Positions 46,001 through 54,800 of a stretch of 64,000 nt of DNA are shown here, one piece after another. This DNA comes from Pogonophryne albipinna (Eukaryota > Chordata > Actinopteri > Perciformes > Artedidraconidae). The notes beneath the pieces were generated by a model. The model saw only the letters and a list, made by a program, of their open reading frames with translations. It searched no databases and had not been told where the DNA came from. Both the position numbers and the translations under genes were made by a program. Each line of letters opens with the position of its first letter. Within the stretch, counting starts at the first letter, position 1. The DNA lies in the NCBI GenBank assembly GCA_028583405.1, contig CM053243.1, forward strand, positions 38,150,998 to 38,214,997, given 5' to 3'.

Positions 46001-46154
46001 AATAATGTCTATGAATCTGTTTTGATAACTGATGTATTAACTGAATTCCAGGAAAGTTCAACTGGGAAAAGATCTAAGTTTGTGGTGATGGGTCACGGCA
46101 AGTATGAGAAGGTTCCTGTGGACAGCAACAGTGAAGATGCAAATTGCCAGTCAG
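19012..46154 (+). CDS. lsp1: LSP1-like protein (lymphocyte-specific protein 1), 13 coding exons found
   Basis: LSP1 is a cytoplasmic F-actin-binding protein of leukocytes and endothelium, a p38/MAPKAPK2 and PKC target. Exons: 19012-19070, 28504-28644, 38200-38809, 39650-39786, 39913-40195, 41439-41555, 41851-41874, 42035-42076, 42819-42850, 43140-43224, 43508-43648, 44484-44582, 46052-46154. All junctions are GT-AG and all phases join, giving 624 codons plus one base, so a short terminal exon remains. Diagnostic blocks: SRQLLQNL at the start, EEDEGFSDWS, IIERTESLRKS, VSKIDKKLELYTHALE, SSKKNLFEAGE and KRSKFVVMGHGKYEKV, in the same order as in mammalian LSP1 (about 339 residues). The extra length is mainly the exon 3 repeat and acidic exon 5. 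The ladinin paralogue LAD1 shares some blocks; the GHGKYEKV end and the PRR33 neighbour favour LSP1. Confidence 0.87.
19071..20179. other. LSP1 intron 1, first part, no feature
   Basis: AT-rich. Small TATTG and GACAT iterations (19340, 19512). The + frame at 19711-19998 has no recognisable domain. Confidence 0.45.
20180..20725. mobile_element. MITE with 75-80 bp inverted repeats, 546 bp
   Basis: GCCTTGCGTAGGATTCAC (20180) is mirrored by GTGAATCCTACGCAAGGC (20708-20725). The match extends inward through TTGCTTACGTAGGA and AAATACGCACAGACATTTTCCGAT. A second palindrome, GCGTAGGACGTGCGTG..GTCCTACGCC, lies at 20280-20310. It is non-coding. Confidence 0.85.
20736..21017. repeat. 82-bp direct repeat, 199-bp spacing
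   Basis: CCTGTCCTCCTACAAAAAAC..GTTTTAAAGTGT occurs at 20736-20818 and 20935-21017. The second copy is the outer end of the foldback element that follows; the first looks like a duplicated end. Confidence 0.88.
20935..23732. mobile_element. large foldback element A, about 2.8 kb
   Basis: The left arm (20935-21485) is mirrored by the right arm (23275-23732). Matching pairs include TCCTCCTACAAAAAACGACC with GGTCGTATGAGTTGGAGGA, AATCCACGTCCAGTCGATGT with its mirror near 23485, and AAAAACATCAGTTTATCCTT with its mirror near 23295. Arms are about 80-85% alike. The interior (about 21505-23170) is the core also found at 33080-35205 and, inverted, at 62720-64000. No complete gene. Confidence 0.85.
21960..22005 (+). 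repeat. short dispersed-repeat tail
   Basis: AGATATACTTTATTGATCCC followed by AAGTTGGGAAAT. Same motif as at 16838-16880. Confidence 0.55.
23733..24811. other. LSP1 intron 1, no feature recognised
   Basis: Mostly single-copy-looking sequence with a TC-rich part at 24160-24240 and a CA run at 24412-24420. Confidence 0.45.
24812..25030 (-). mobile_element. hAT-type MITE copy 1 (half)
   Basis: AAAGGGGCCCTATTAAGC then TTCAAAAAGG-type sequence, GCTGCAGCACCTCTTTTCAC and CTGATTGGTTAGCTGACTGG in the minus sense of copies 2-4. The other end is not recognisable, so this copy is truncated. Confidence 0.8.
25031..27604. other. LSP1 intron 1, no gene recognised
   Basis: Small palindrome TCACACTC/GAGTGTGA at 25832-25852. 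Several short open frames (25001-25323, 25985-26227, 27045-27375) lack domains and splice context. Confidence 0.45.
27605..28054 (+). mobile_element. hAT-type MITE copy 2
   Basis: From TGCTTTGTTAGGGTTTTCTC through GGGTGAAAAGAGGTGCTGCA to GTGCATTATAGGGCC. About 450 bp and non-coding. The same internal landmarks are in the copies at 28672 and 43879. Confidence 0.85.
28504..28644 (+). CDS. lsp1: LSP1 exon 2
   Basis: Acceptor GGTTACAG, 47 codons, donor GTGAGT. It codes SLTAQRSQEDAEEVERERRR, a charged helix (probable coiled coil) characteristic of the LSP1/LAD1 N-terminus, then a looser WPEPPQQSE tail. Phases at both ends match exons 1 and 3. Confidence 0.87.
28672..29017 (+). mobile_element. hAT-type MITE copy 3
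   Basis: AAAGAGGCCCTTTTAAGC to TATAGGGCCCCTTTTAAAG, so both inverted ends are present. It begins only 27 bp after the exon 2 donor. Confidence 0.88.
29018..29897. other. LSP1 intron 2, no feature recognised
   Basis: Small TTAA iterations at 29405-29420. No open frame with domain content. Confidence 0.45.
29898..30486. mobile_element. MITE with GTTTACACGGGAACG ends
   Basis: CTGTTTACACGGGAACGAAA (29902) is mirrored by TTGCGTTCCCGTGTAAATGG (30462-30481). Subterminal blocks also pair (GTTCGTTCACACGAGGC with CTCGTGTGAAGG). The middle holds a near-perfect 49-bp hairpin. Confidence 0.8.
30153..30201. repeat. perfect 24-bp hairpin with 1-base loop
   Basis: CTGTAGCATGGTCAGTAGCT+ACTG is followed by one T and then its exact reverse complement. 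Each arm contains the 12-bp palindrome CAGTAGCTACTG. Confidence 0.97.
30571..31040 (-). repeat. 500-bp dispersed repeat, copy 2 of 3
   Basis: Inverted relative to copies 1 and 3, with the same landmarks (TTGCATCAATCTTGAT, GTTGGATGTAGAAGAG in this sense). Confidence 0.9.
31041..32200. other. LSP1 intron 2, no gene recognised
   Basis: Contains GTGTGCTCTGATTGGTCGGG (31848), a motif of the kind found inside fish MITEs. No boundaries could be set. Confidence 0.4.
32201..32279 (+). repeat. 79-bp sequence shared with the hAT element at 3357-3430
   Basis: GCATCAATCTGGTGCACTT..GATACATCTCTCAACACCC.. ATGAAACAG, nearly identical to the hAT subterminal segment. Here it has no hAT coding sequence around it. 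Confidence 0.88.
32819..33007 (+). pseudogene. THAP-type zinc finger fragment in left arm of element B
   Basis: The frame includes NMPKSCCVVYCTSNIK (Met-Pro, then C-x4-C of a THAP C2CH finger), a central Pro and a KDSNRRSL tail, then a stop. A complete THAP domain (about 90 residues) would continue with a conserved Trp and a Cys/His pair, which are absent. The mirror copy is at 35686-35886. Confidence 0.7.
33080..35205 (+). repeat. shared core, copy in element B
   Basis: From ACTACCCATAATCCCCAGCT to ACATGCATTGCGGCTAAAA. It aligns along its length with 21530-23165 and, reversed, with 62740-64000. It contains standard fish-repeat pieces (TTCTACTCCACTACAATTC, TAGTTACTTTGCAGATTC) and no gene. 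Confidence 0.88.
35405..35545 (-). repeat. fragment of the 10743-type palindromic family
   Basis: TACAGATTTCAGTATTTTGAGG and AAAGTCCGACATTATACGA in this sense match 11000-11100 and 62080-62150 inverted. Confidence 0.8.
35686..35886 (-). pseudogene. THAP-type zinc finger fragment in right arm of element B
   Basis: Mirror of 32819-33007. This copy extends further, to RRSLWLQA, adding the conserved Trp and Ala of the THAP helix before a stop. The distal Cys/His and AVPTIF-type box are missing, so neither copy codes a full domain. Confidence 0.7.
36224..36306. repeat. GC-rich dispersed repeat fragment
   Basis: GGCCACTCGG-poor, CCGG-rich stretch with CACCGGCCCACCGGGAAAA and GGCCAGTCCGCCCCTGG. 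A related GTGGCGGACTGGCCATCGGG occurs at 60456-60476. Confidence 0.55.
36425..36487 (-). mobile_element. hAT element terminal fragment
   Basis: On the minus strand it begins TAGGGGTGTAACGGTATCCG, which resembles hAT termini of the AGGGGTGTAACG type. Only the end is present. Confidence 0.6.
36604..37113 (+). repeat. 500-bp dispersed repeat, copy 3 of 3
   Basis: Same orientation as copy 1 and the most complete copy. Confidence 0.9.
37114..38199. other. end of LSP1 intron 2, no feature recognised
   Basis: A minus-strand frame at 37649-37912 is open for 87 codons but has no domain, splice sites or counterpart in LSP1. Confidence 0.45.
38200..38809 (+). CDS. lsp1: LSP1 exon 3 with 15 x 8-residue repeat
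   Basis: Acceptor TTCTCAG, donor AAG/GTACAC, 610 bases, ending in phase 0. The first 49 residues include the family block EEDEGFSDWS and an NRPEQ segment. Then come fifteen [EQ]TGEEKQH units, followed by a Lys/Glu-rich stretch (KSEKKKQQGSEEKEG) and SSRSQETSARPPEK. The repeat is highly charged and probably unstructured or helical. Mammalian LSP1 has an acidic region here without this array. Confidence 0.87.
38348..38707 (+). repeat. 24-bp coding minisatellite, 15 units
   Basis: Unit GAGACTGGAGAGGAGAAACA+ACAT. Units differ mainly at two places: GAG/CAG (Glu/Gln at position 1) and CAA/CAG; one unit has CCG (Pro). All units are exactly 24 bp, so the frame is kept. Confidence 0.98.
38810..39649. 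other. LSP1 intron 3, no feature recognised
   Basis: AT-rich intron without recognised repeats. Confidence 0.6.
39650..39786 (+). CDS. lsp1: LSP1 exon 4
   Basis: Acceptor ATTGTAG, donor GTGAGT. 45 codons plus two bases code SSNRKEVRTSYSSTVFLPQ and a polar tail. Chosen over two other open frames because only this one joins exon 3 in phase 0 and exon 5 in phase 2. Confidence 0.75.
39913..40195 (+). CDS. lsp1: LSP1 exon 5, acidic coiled-coil-like
   Basis: Acceptor CCAACCCAG, donor AAG/GTTGAC. Codes a very acidic stretch with LEQEEQKEEAQAAL, DEDDQEEEELRF and EEEEEEEDLHHSREHRRRE, ending EYKLRDK. Heptad-like charge pattern fits a long helix. A sequence near EDLHHS occurs twice (40079 and 40131), suggesting a small internal duplication. 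Confidence 0.85.
40196..41438. other. LSP1 intron 5, no feature recognised
   Basis: AT-rich, without recognised repeat or gene. Confidence 0.55.
41439..41555 (+). CDS. lsp1: LSP1 exon 6
   Basis: Acceptor GTTCTAG, donor AAG/GTATGT, 39 codons, ending EEPLNYGPMSPTFK. The Ser-rich middle (SLCSSSEAEE) has casein-kinase-type sites. Confidence 0.85.
41851..41874 (+). CDS. lsp1: LSP1 exon 7, 24-base microexon
   Basis: Flanked by TTCCACCAG and GTAAGT. Codes KLLIQFYP exactly, in phase 0 on both sides. It can be skipped without changing the frame. Confidence 0.75.
42035..42076 (+). CDS. lsp1: LSP1 exon 8
   Basis: Acceptor CTCTTCACAG, donor AAG/GTGAGT, 14 codons (DEANSRVPSDSKCK), phase 0. Confidence 0.82.
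42427..42546 (+). mobile_element. L2-type LINE/SINE 3' tail fragment
   Basis: TCCTTGGGCAAGACACTTCAC then GTAAGTCGCTTTGGGTAATAG and CGTCTAATA, the conserved tail shared by fish L2 LINEs and their SINE partners. Confidence 0.7.
42819..42850 (+). CDS. lsp1: LSP1 exon 9
   Basis: Acceptor CCTTAG, donor AAG/GTAAGT. 32 bases coding IIERTESLRK plus two bases. The IDRTESL-type block is highly typical of LSP1. Confidence 0.87.
43140..43224 (+). CDS. lsp1: LSP1 exon 10
   Basis: Acceptor CTAAAG, donor GAG/GTGAAA. Codes TGSIKKTLSPVAVSKIDKKL and ELYTHALE, the caldesmon/LSP1-like actin-binding block. The SIKKT segment keeps basic residues before Ser/Thr as in the known kinase-target region of LSP1. Confidence 0.9.
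43508..43648 (+). CDS. lsp1: LSP1 exon 11
   Basis: Acceptor TTCACAG, donor AAG/GTAAAT, 47 codons. The block AVSSKKNLFEAGEAWKQNA corresponds to the SSKxxxExGE region before the C-terminal actin-binding segment. Confidence 0.9.
43879..44276 (+). mobile_element. hAT-type MITE copy 4
   Basis: TAAGCCCTTAAATGCTTCTTG to ATTAGGGCCCCTTTAAC in intron 11, with the same GGGTGAAAAGAGGTGCTGCA landmark as copies 2 and 3. Confidence 0.87.
44484..44582 (+). CDS. lsp1: LSP1 exon 12
   Basis: Acceptor TTTCTCAG, donor GTAAGT, 33 codons. GVANLINQWVKE matches the SxLWxxK/LINLWV block of LSP1/LAD1. Confidence 0.88.
45735..45917 (+). mobile_element. L2/CR1-type LINE 3' tail
   Basis: AAAACTCACCTTTTCACTCT.., GTAAAGTGGTTTGAGCACC, AAAAGCGTTATAAAAATAA and a terminal TTATTATTATTA run, the standard 3' end of fish L2-type LINEs. 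Confidence 0.75.
46052..46154 (+). CDS. lsp1: LSP1 exon 13, C-terminal signature
   Basis: Acceptor AATTCCAG. Codes SSTGKRSKFVVMGHGKYEKV then PVDSNSEDANCQS, the most conserved LSP1 segment. A strong donor (CAG/GTAAGA) at 46155 leaves one base, so a terminal exon follows. Read-through would give a stop at 46289-46291 after a hydrophobic tail and is less likely. Confidence 0.88.
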
Positions 46155-48783
46155 GTAAGACTACATCCATTTGGATTGTTACTATGCATGTAACTTTGTT
46201 GTTGTTATTATTATATTTATTAAGGACTTCTTTATTAATCCATTTTTTCATCTTTCATATAATTAATAGTCAAAATGTGCCACATATTTAGAGACTTATT
46301 GTTTAATTTAACCTGCAAAACTAGCTTGAAGATAAATGTTATTTATATAAAGAATAGTCAAGTAAAGACACTAACATTAAATTGGCCTAAACAATGTGTA
46401 TTACCAAAAAAAGGAATTAAAATGAAACATTAACTAATTCAAAAGATTATATTTTACAAACTGTCCTCCAAAAACAAGTCAAGTCTCAATATATTCTGTA
46501 TTTTGTTATAGTCAGAACATCCCATGAAAAGACCAACACCCAAAAAGAAAGATGTACTAACAAGTATTGTTATTGTCTCAAAGTATGATATATACTGACC
46601 CAAAACTATTGAAAGCAAATCAATGAGCCTAACTATTGCACTGAAAAACATGTTCCTTCATTACCATGAATACTCACATACTCAATCCCATATACAAACA
46701 ATTAGTAAAACAGGGGTTTCACCCTGCGTTTCAGCCAAAGGCAACCTTAGCTGAAATAAATACATAGCGGGAACCCCCACTAAATATGTACAGTTGAGCT
46801 GCATAATAAACTGGCCTTCAACAAAATGTTGTGGCCTTGAGTGCCATGCATAGACATATCTTTGTATGGTGCATACTGTCTGTTGCTAGCTTAAGAGCTC
46901 AAGCTTTCATGGGTAACAGACCATTTGTGATCCCTAGAGATCCCTAGGGATCACAAACCGCCTGTTGATAGTTTCTACTACTGCAGCAAACGTGGATTAA
47001 CCTGCGGCTTAAAATAGTCCTCCACAAATGTACTATCTCCCACTGTTTGAGTTAATCTTTTAAAACAAAATCAAAAGTTATGGAAATTGTTTGAACTTTA
47101 AAAAAGCTAAAGAGTATGTGTGTGAGTCATCACTATAGGTTTACATTGTCAGTAGGGGCGGGGCGGCTTAAGACTGAATTCCTATATAACACTGGGAAGT
47201 CAGAGAGTACTAACACTGTTGGTTCTGGTCCCTTCATGGAAGTAGTTGACAATAACACAAATATAAAGAACCACAGACATTATACTTTAACAATTTACTT
47301 TTCAGCAGTGATGTCTGTGTCTCCTTTTAAAGCTACAGTTGAATTTAGTTACAATATAAATATAAATACAAGACAAATGTTTCACATTTAACTTTATGCA
47401 CCTTTGATCACACAGTTAATATAAAACATGTTATGGCTTGAGCATTTGAGTAATAAATGGGGCTTTGGGAAGTCCACCTCACACGAAATTCCACATATGG
47501 ATGATCATCTTTGGGAAAACAGCTATTTTTTTTAATCGAAATATAGAGACAAAAAGGTTCAAAACTAACATGCAAATGCTTGCTATGGCAGCACCAAATC
47601 CTCAAAATGAGTGCCCCACTCATCTTCTAATATCTGTACTTATTCTCTAGCTATCCCTCAATATTTAGTTAGTCTGTCTTCCTACAGCAGGACTCAGCAT
47701 CATCATTGTCATCATCATGTTCATCATTCATTGGCATCCACTTCTACATCCTAGAAACAATCTAAATTCAGTAAAAATGTTCACAAGTCCTGGACAATCC
47801 ATCACAAGGCAAGAAATTACAAACCACAACAGGGTCAATTAGTTTATCTCTATTTCATTGAGGTTGCGAGGTCACAATGGATCTCCAACTTACTAAACGA
47901 TAGAAAACGGTACTTTTGATTATAAAACAGAATTCAGACTCTGTATCCCTTTGGATATGCTATGGCTGGGCAATGTACGTTACATTGCCCATTACGTTAC
48001 GTTTATAGCATTAGCATGCTAACATTTGCTAATTAGCACTTAATATAAACTGAGCGGAGGCTAATGACAATTTGTTTTGAAAGTATTTACTCATAAACTA
48101 AATTTAAACTTTGACCTCCTGTGGGATCCTTATTTCTTTTGTACCAGCCTGTGTGGTTGTAGTTTCCTGCTCTGGTCGGAAGCCTGAACATCTGCCGATT
48201 AATTTCCATCCATAACTTGCAGAAACCTTCTTCTGTTCTGTTTATACCTTCAAGCCGTTTTTCCTTCTTTCAAATCCAACTGCCCTGTTGTTCCAGGAAT
48301 GTAAAAGTCCTATTTATTACAGATATTAAAAACTGCCTACCAGCGGAGTCCAATGAAAGCTTTACTTTCTTTAGAAAAAATAGAAAAAGGGAGCGTTACA
48401 AATGAAACAATCTATTATCAATCAATGTATCTACACATCATGCATTCAACTCCACAACTACACTATCATCAAATGAAAAAAGAACAATCCAACCAAGTAA
48501 AGTTGCAGCGTACATAATATTCCTTGCTTTCATCGTCTATCCTGTTTCTTTATTGTCATATTTACTACTTTTAAGTGCAATGATTCCCCACCTATACCAC
48601 CACTGTGTTTTTATCCGTTACTTTTTAGAGTTATAATATATCATACATATTTACTTGTACACATACAACTACAACTTATAGGTTCTAATAAATCAATCAT
48701 ACTTTGTTGCCCCTCTTAAATAATCAAACTCCTCACTTCAGCCCTTATTTATAATTATTAAATGAACTAAATCCACTTTTGTT
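46155..48783. other. LSP1-PRR33 gap; holds the LSP1 terminal exon, not settled
   Basis: Three acceptors give an open frame in the required phase: TTGTTATAG at about 46510 (25 codons), TACTTTTCAG at about 47306 (28 codons, stop 47389-47391, AATAAA at 47453) and TTCCTACAG at 47687 (about 51 codons, stop 47840-47842, with hydrophobic IIIVIIMFII). None can be preferred on sequence alone. A palindrome TTGTGATCCCTAG/CTAGGGATCACAA lies at about 46926-46957. Confidence 0.5.
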
Positions 48784-48789
48784 TTTATT
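48784..48789 (-). promoter_or_regulatory. candidate AATAAA polyadenylation signal of PRR33
   Basis: TTTATT on + (AATAAA on -) 60 bp beyond the stop codon. A second one lies at 48549-48554. Confidence 0.45.
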
Positions 48790-48848
48790 CTCTCGCCACA
48801 CACTACCAATCATTGCCATTCCAAAAGATACTTTTGCAACACATCAAG

Positions 48849-51800
48849 TTATATATCTGTAGAGTTTGTTGAACCAAATCCTCTCGCTTTCCTGTTGAAG
48901 TCCTTTCGTTCATCTTCCTGAGATTTGCGTTTGATCAGTCCCTTTTCAAATACTGCTGCTATTTTCGAGAGTGGCTTCTCTGCCGCCTCTTTAAGCTTCC
49001 TAGCATCAAAACGGGGGCTGTACAACAAAATCGGAAGGCGGTTGACAAAAGAAGGAACTTCTGCTTGATTGTCTTTAGGTTCCTTTTTCTTCTCTGAATC
49101 TATCTTGGTGGTGTTGAGCTGTTGAATGATTCTTTCTTTTGTTGAGAACATCTGAAAGAGCAGGGCATCCCACATCTTTAATGCCCTGGGACCTTCTTTG
49201 TCACTAATCACTTCTCGATGAGCACATTGGTCTGGGGACAACTTATCACCACCCTGATCTGTTATCTCATTGCTGGCAGTGGAATCAACCTGTGATTTGA
49301 TCTCCAGTATTGGAAACGTAGGTTCCTCTGGCTCCACGACCATGTGTTTCTTGAGCCGTGTCCATCCACTTAGCTTCCCCTTTAGGCCTTTTAGCTTCTG
49401 GGGTGCTTTGGGCTGAGCTGATGCTGTCACATCCTTCTTGTCATCAGTTGAAGATGCAGTTGATGTCGCTGACTTCGTGGAGGGGTTGTCTGCCAGGGCT
49501 TCCGTCGGCGCAGCTGAAGCTTTGGTCCTCAGAACTTCCTTCTCTTTGAGCCCAGTTTTTTGCGGAGATGGCGGTGACATTCCTCTGTTTGGGGATGGAG
49601 CTTTGACTGAGACTGAGGCCTGAGGCAGAGGGGCGGGAGTGGCAGAGTCAATCACAGCGGCTTTAACTATGGATGGTTTCATGACAGTATCTGTTGCTGG
49701 CTTTGCAGGGGAAATGTTCTCTAGTGGTAGCTCTGTTGAAGGCTGAACATTTCTGTTGTGCATGCTAATCTGGCCCTGATTGGGGGTAGACTTTAAAGTA
49801 TCCGAATTTGCATCTGATAATTTTGTTTCTACAGGGACAGTCGAAGGTCTTGATTCTATGTGTGGATCATGAGGCTGTGTTTTTAGAGTCGGTTTGTTTG
49901 AAACATGAACAGTAGATTGTATTGGAGTGCTAGAAAAACTGTTCAGTGAGGCGATTGTTTCTTCCTTTCTACAATTAGTTTCTACCTTTGTTTTGATCAT
50001 TTTCAATTGTGAATCTACATTAACCTCAGCATTGTGATTCATGACTGAAGAAACATCCTTAGTTGTGGGTGGTTTTCTGTCTCGTTTTCTGATATTATCT
50101 GTTAATGATTTTGCAGATGGCTCAACAATGTTAGTAGGTGTATTATTTTGAAGAGATGTATAGCGAGGTTTTGTCTGATCTTTCGCAGTGACGGGCAAAG
50201 GTTTATTTTCATTTTTATGCTTTAAAGAAACCGGAGTTGGAGAAGACGGGGGCAAGGTTGGAGTATAGGTCCGAATCTGTGTAGTACGCCATTTTGTCTC
50301 AGGTAGAGGAGAGGCCCAAGGTTTAGTTACTTTAGGAGCGATTAGTGTGTCTTTTGCATCACTGTTGGCTTTGGCAAGGGTTTGAATATTTGCGAAAGCA
50401 TGGTTAGTTGAATTAATGTTTGAGACAATTTGAGTGTTTTCAGTGTGACTTTTATTTTCTACAGATGTCTTTGTTTCAGTGACTGATTGCCTCAACTGTT
50501 TCACTCCAGTCTGAGAGCTCACAGAATGTATAGTGGTTTGAAAAGTATCCTGAGACAACTCGATTTGACTAGCAATGCTTTGCTGTTCTACACTGATACT
50601 AGACATGTTAGCCATGACGTAACCAGAAGAGGAGAAAGCACTTGTCCCAGTCTTAGATGTTACAGAATGTGTTGTCCTTATAGGTGGACTTTTAATAGAT
50701 CTATTGACTTGTATTGGCTTGGTGCGAGGGGTTGGTTCTTTTACAGTGTTTTTAGCAAGACATTGATCTGCAGAAGTCTCATAGGATCCATGTTCAGTAA
50801 TAATGTTGGCAGTGTGTTTACTATCTACTTGTACATTTGTGTAATTTTTTGTTTGAGAAACATAGCCATGAGCAGGATTTGCATGTATGGCTTGCTGTCG
50901 AATCTCAGTCCCGTCTGATCTCAGCTGAGGGCTTCTTTGTCTGACATGCCTCATTGTAGGGCTAGACGGCATGATAGTTTTACTGGCCTGCACAGAACTA
51001 AAAGATGGTTTATTAATCACTGCTCGGTCTGTAATAGGCACACTATGAAGCGTGTCAGCGACTTTGGTTTCAGTGGAAACAATACTGTGGATATTGCTGC
51101 CCCCAGAGGATATGTATGACTCTAACAGTTCAGCAGCAGGACTAGTGGGTTGAATAGTCTCTACATTTCCTGGTTGTCCATCTGAGTCTGTGAAAGTCTT
51201 ACTGACTGTTGGTAATCCAGCAGACGGTTTGTTGGACTGTTTGGTTTCACTGCTAGGCATGTGCAGCACTGTATTTTCTTTGAAAAGAATAGAAGCGGGT
51301 GTTGTTTCAATGCCAGGTCTTTGAATGCTTTCTGCTCTAATAGGTATACTGAGAATAGACTCTATTGGTGCTTTTCCTGTCATTAAGTCAACTTTATCAT
51401 TGGTGAATAGTGATTGCAATTCTGTTTCTAATTGTGTGTTGCCAACTATGTTAGTTTCAAAACTATTAAATGTGGGGAGTTTAGGTTCTATATTAACTTG
51501 GTTTGACAGTATTGCACCTTTCGCAGGGGTTCTAAGACTTGTTTCAATTGCAAGAATATTGCTGGCATTGCTGTCACAAAAGTATTTGTCTGACTGTAAC
51601 TTTTCTGCAACAGGTCTACTGTGTTGAATAGCATATACATTTTCTGGCTGTCCAGCTGAGACCGTGAAAGTCTTGCTGAAAGTTGGTAATTCTGCAGACT
51701 GTTTACTGGACGTTTTGTTGGACGATTTGGAAGACGGTTTGGAAGACGGTTTGTTGAACGGTTTGGTTTCCCTGCTAGGCATGTGTGGCATTGTGTTTCC

Positions 51801-54800
51801 TTTTAAAAGATTAGAAGCTGGTCTTGTTTCAATACCACATTGTGTTGGAATAATTTCTGCTGTAATAGGTAGACTTGGAATACACTCTGTTGGTGTTTTT
51901 TCTCTCAATAAGTCTACTTTATTAATGGTGGATAGTGATTGCAATTCTCTGTCTAATGTTGAGTTGCAGACTCTATTAGTTTCAAAACTATAATAAGTGG
52001 GGAGTTTAGTTTCTGTATTAACTTGGCTTGCAAGTATTGCACCTTTAGCAGGGATACTAAGACTTTTTTCAATTGCAAGAACATTGTGGACATTGCTGCC
52101 GTGAAAGGATTCATTTGACTGTAATGTTTCTGCAGCAGGTCTACTGTGTTGAATAGTATCTACATTTCCTGGTTTTCCAGCTGACTCTGTCTTGCTGACA
52201 GTTAGTAATCCTGCGGACTGCTTGTTTGGAGATTTGACAGATGGTTTGTTGGAGAGTTTGGAAGATGGTTTGTTTGACCGTTTGGTTTCACTGCTAGGCA
52301 TATGCTGCATTGTGTTTCCTTTAAAACAATTAGAACCTGGTCTTGTTTCAATACCCCATTGTATTTGAATGCTTACTGCTCTTAAAGGTAGACTGGGAAT
52401 ACAATCTGTTGGTGTTTTTCCTGTCAATAAGTCTACTATAGCATTAGTGGATAGGGATTCAAAATCTTTATCAAATATTGAGTTACAGACTCTGTTAATT
52501 TCAGAACTATTAGAGTTGGGGAGTTTAGGCTCTGTATTGACTTGGCTTGATAGTATTGCAACTTTAGCAGGGATGCTTACACTTGTCTCAATTGCTTGTG
52601 TGGTCTTTATTATGGCTCTGCTTGAGTTTGTGTAGTAACCTCCTTCTTGAACAACGTTATGGTTGCCATTGGATACATTGCTACTCTGTGGGGTTGGATG
52701 TACATTCTCAACAGTTTTGGTTAGCTTTGGGGACTCTTTTGTGGGCATATTCAAGGTCATTTCTGACATATTGGGTGATTTGGTTGCAGTGACAGAAAAG
52801 TCAGGTAGTGTGGTTGCTCTTGTAGGTTTGCCCATTAAGTTATCATTTACAGCAGGTGTATTAGGTACACTTGGTGCTTGAGAAAATGTTAAGAGACCTT
52901 CAGGCAAATGTATCTTGTTGCCTTCCACTTGACTTTTTCTGTTAATTTTAACTTTAGTGCTGAGTTGTTGATTGATGTTTGTGCTTTGGACAGCTGCAGA
53001 TGCTGTGCAAATACTATACTGTGAGGAACATACAGATGATATAACAGGTTTGTGAGGAAAAATGGGTCCTGTGGTAGTGGTAATTGATTCTTTGGAGAAT
53101 ATATTTGAGAAATTGGACCCCTTATTTGTTTTGTCATGGGTAAGTTCTGCAGTGGATGCCTTATTGGGTAAGGGAACTCCACTGCTTGCTTTGAAACACT
53201 GATTAACTTCTTCTTTGTGTGTATGTAAAACAGTTTCAGGAGCCCCTCTACTGGGCAGTGGTGTTCCTGAAATCAGATTGGTGGCTTGTTGTAATCCTGT
53301 GATAAATGTACCATTTATGATGGCCCTTCCTGTGTTTTTGGGCTCTAAATCTGTGGCAAGAGACTGAATACTTTTTTCATGGTCAGCTTGGTTTTTAACA
53401 GGCTTGTCAGTTTGTTGAACATTCAGACCATTTGCTGTTGATGAACTGACTCCATTAGCAGTCTGGTAAGACTTCACCGAAGCTATCTGTACTTGTTCTG
53501 TTAGTTTGTAATTGGTGATCTTGGATTCTTCTTTTGTAGTTATTTTCTCGAGATAAACACCTTTCTCTATGGCATCTTTCCCCTTTGAACCATGATGTGT
53601 TTCTGCATTTGAATCTACTTTCACTAAGGGTGAGGAAAAACTTGATAGACGACTGCTATCAGTAAAGCATGGATTAGTATTTATCTCTGCCTTTATAGAA
53701 AATAGTGCCGTATTTTGTGTGTGTACCTCACCTGCTTTAGGCATTGGTATTGGAGCCTCAGAGAATGAGGCTTTTGGTGTGGATAAGTCACTTGTGGATT
53801 GTTGCATTGATTGCTGTGCCAAGCCAAGAGGAAGCTCTGGTTTTATTGTGTCCACCTTAGATGTTTTAAGTGATTGTATTCCAATACTTTGAGCTTCTGA
53901 CCCGATCTGAAACACATCATTGCTACTTAGTATGGTCCGATCAGCTTGAATCTCAGAATCCCTTGTGGGTTTTAAAATGTTAGCAGTAGAAACCTCCATT
54001 GAAGATGGTTGATCTTGATATCCATTCAGTTGTTTTGTTGAATCAGGCTTTGAGAGGTCTGTTCCATCTACAGCTACAGCTGACTGTGTTTTGTCTGAAG
54101 AGGTTTCATTTGCACGGAGGGGTTCAGGGCTGTAATGTGATCCGGCAGTCTTTATCCCACCATAGGCCGCATACTGAGTTGGAGTAAGCCCGTAATATGT
54201 TGATCTTGATTTGGGCTTTGAGGTTGCTAATGACATTTGACTCTCCAAAAGTGATGACAAAGACTTGCGAGCATTGACCGCAGGAGGATGATAAGGGATA
54301 ATGGGGCTTGGACTGGATGGTGCTTGCATTAAAATCACTGGCGTTGGGTTGAGGTTTGGTACAGTGGATAAAAATGATGGGACCGTTGGCAAAGTTGTAG
54401 CTCCACTTTCCAAAACGGGGTTTGTTTGTAGCTTAAGGATGACTGGTTGTATTAGTGTTGGTTTTACCATGGCAGAGTCAAGTGCAGTCATACTTGATGA
54501 CAAGTTCTCTCTGGGGTACAGCTCAGTATTAGCAAAGCTTAGATTTATTGTACTCCTTGTATTTTGAACATTTATCTCTTTGTAATTGCTGGCTTGTCTG
54601 ATATTACTAATGTAATCAATGTGATCAGTCTGCTTCTGTTCTTCTATGGCAGCTGGAGGTTCAATTGTACCACTTGTTTGAATCACTGATTTCTGTCTCG
54701 GAGCTTCTTCTGGAATTGCAGGAGCTTGTAGATCTTGGGATGAGTTGAAAGCAGCGAATAAAAGGGGGATAGGTTTGGATATTTCAATGAAAGGTGTGGA

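Noticed and set aside
46155..46291. LSP1 read-through tail as the true C-terminus
   Set aside because: A strong GTAAGA donor lies at 46155, and the tail is a Leu-rich translation of intron-like AT-rich sequence. Kept only as a minor alternative.
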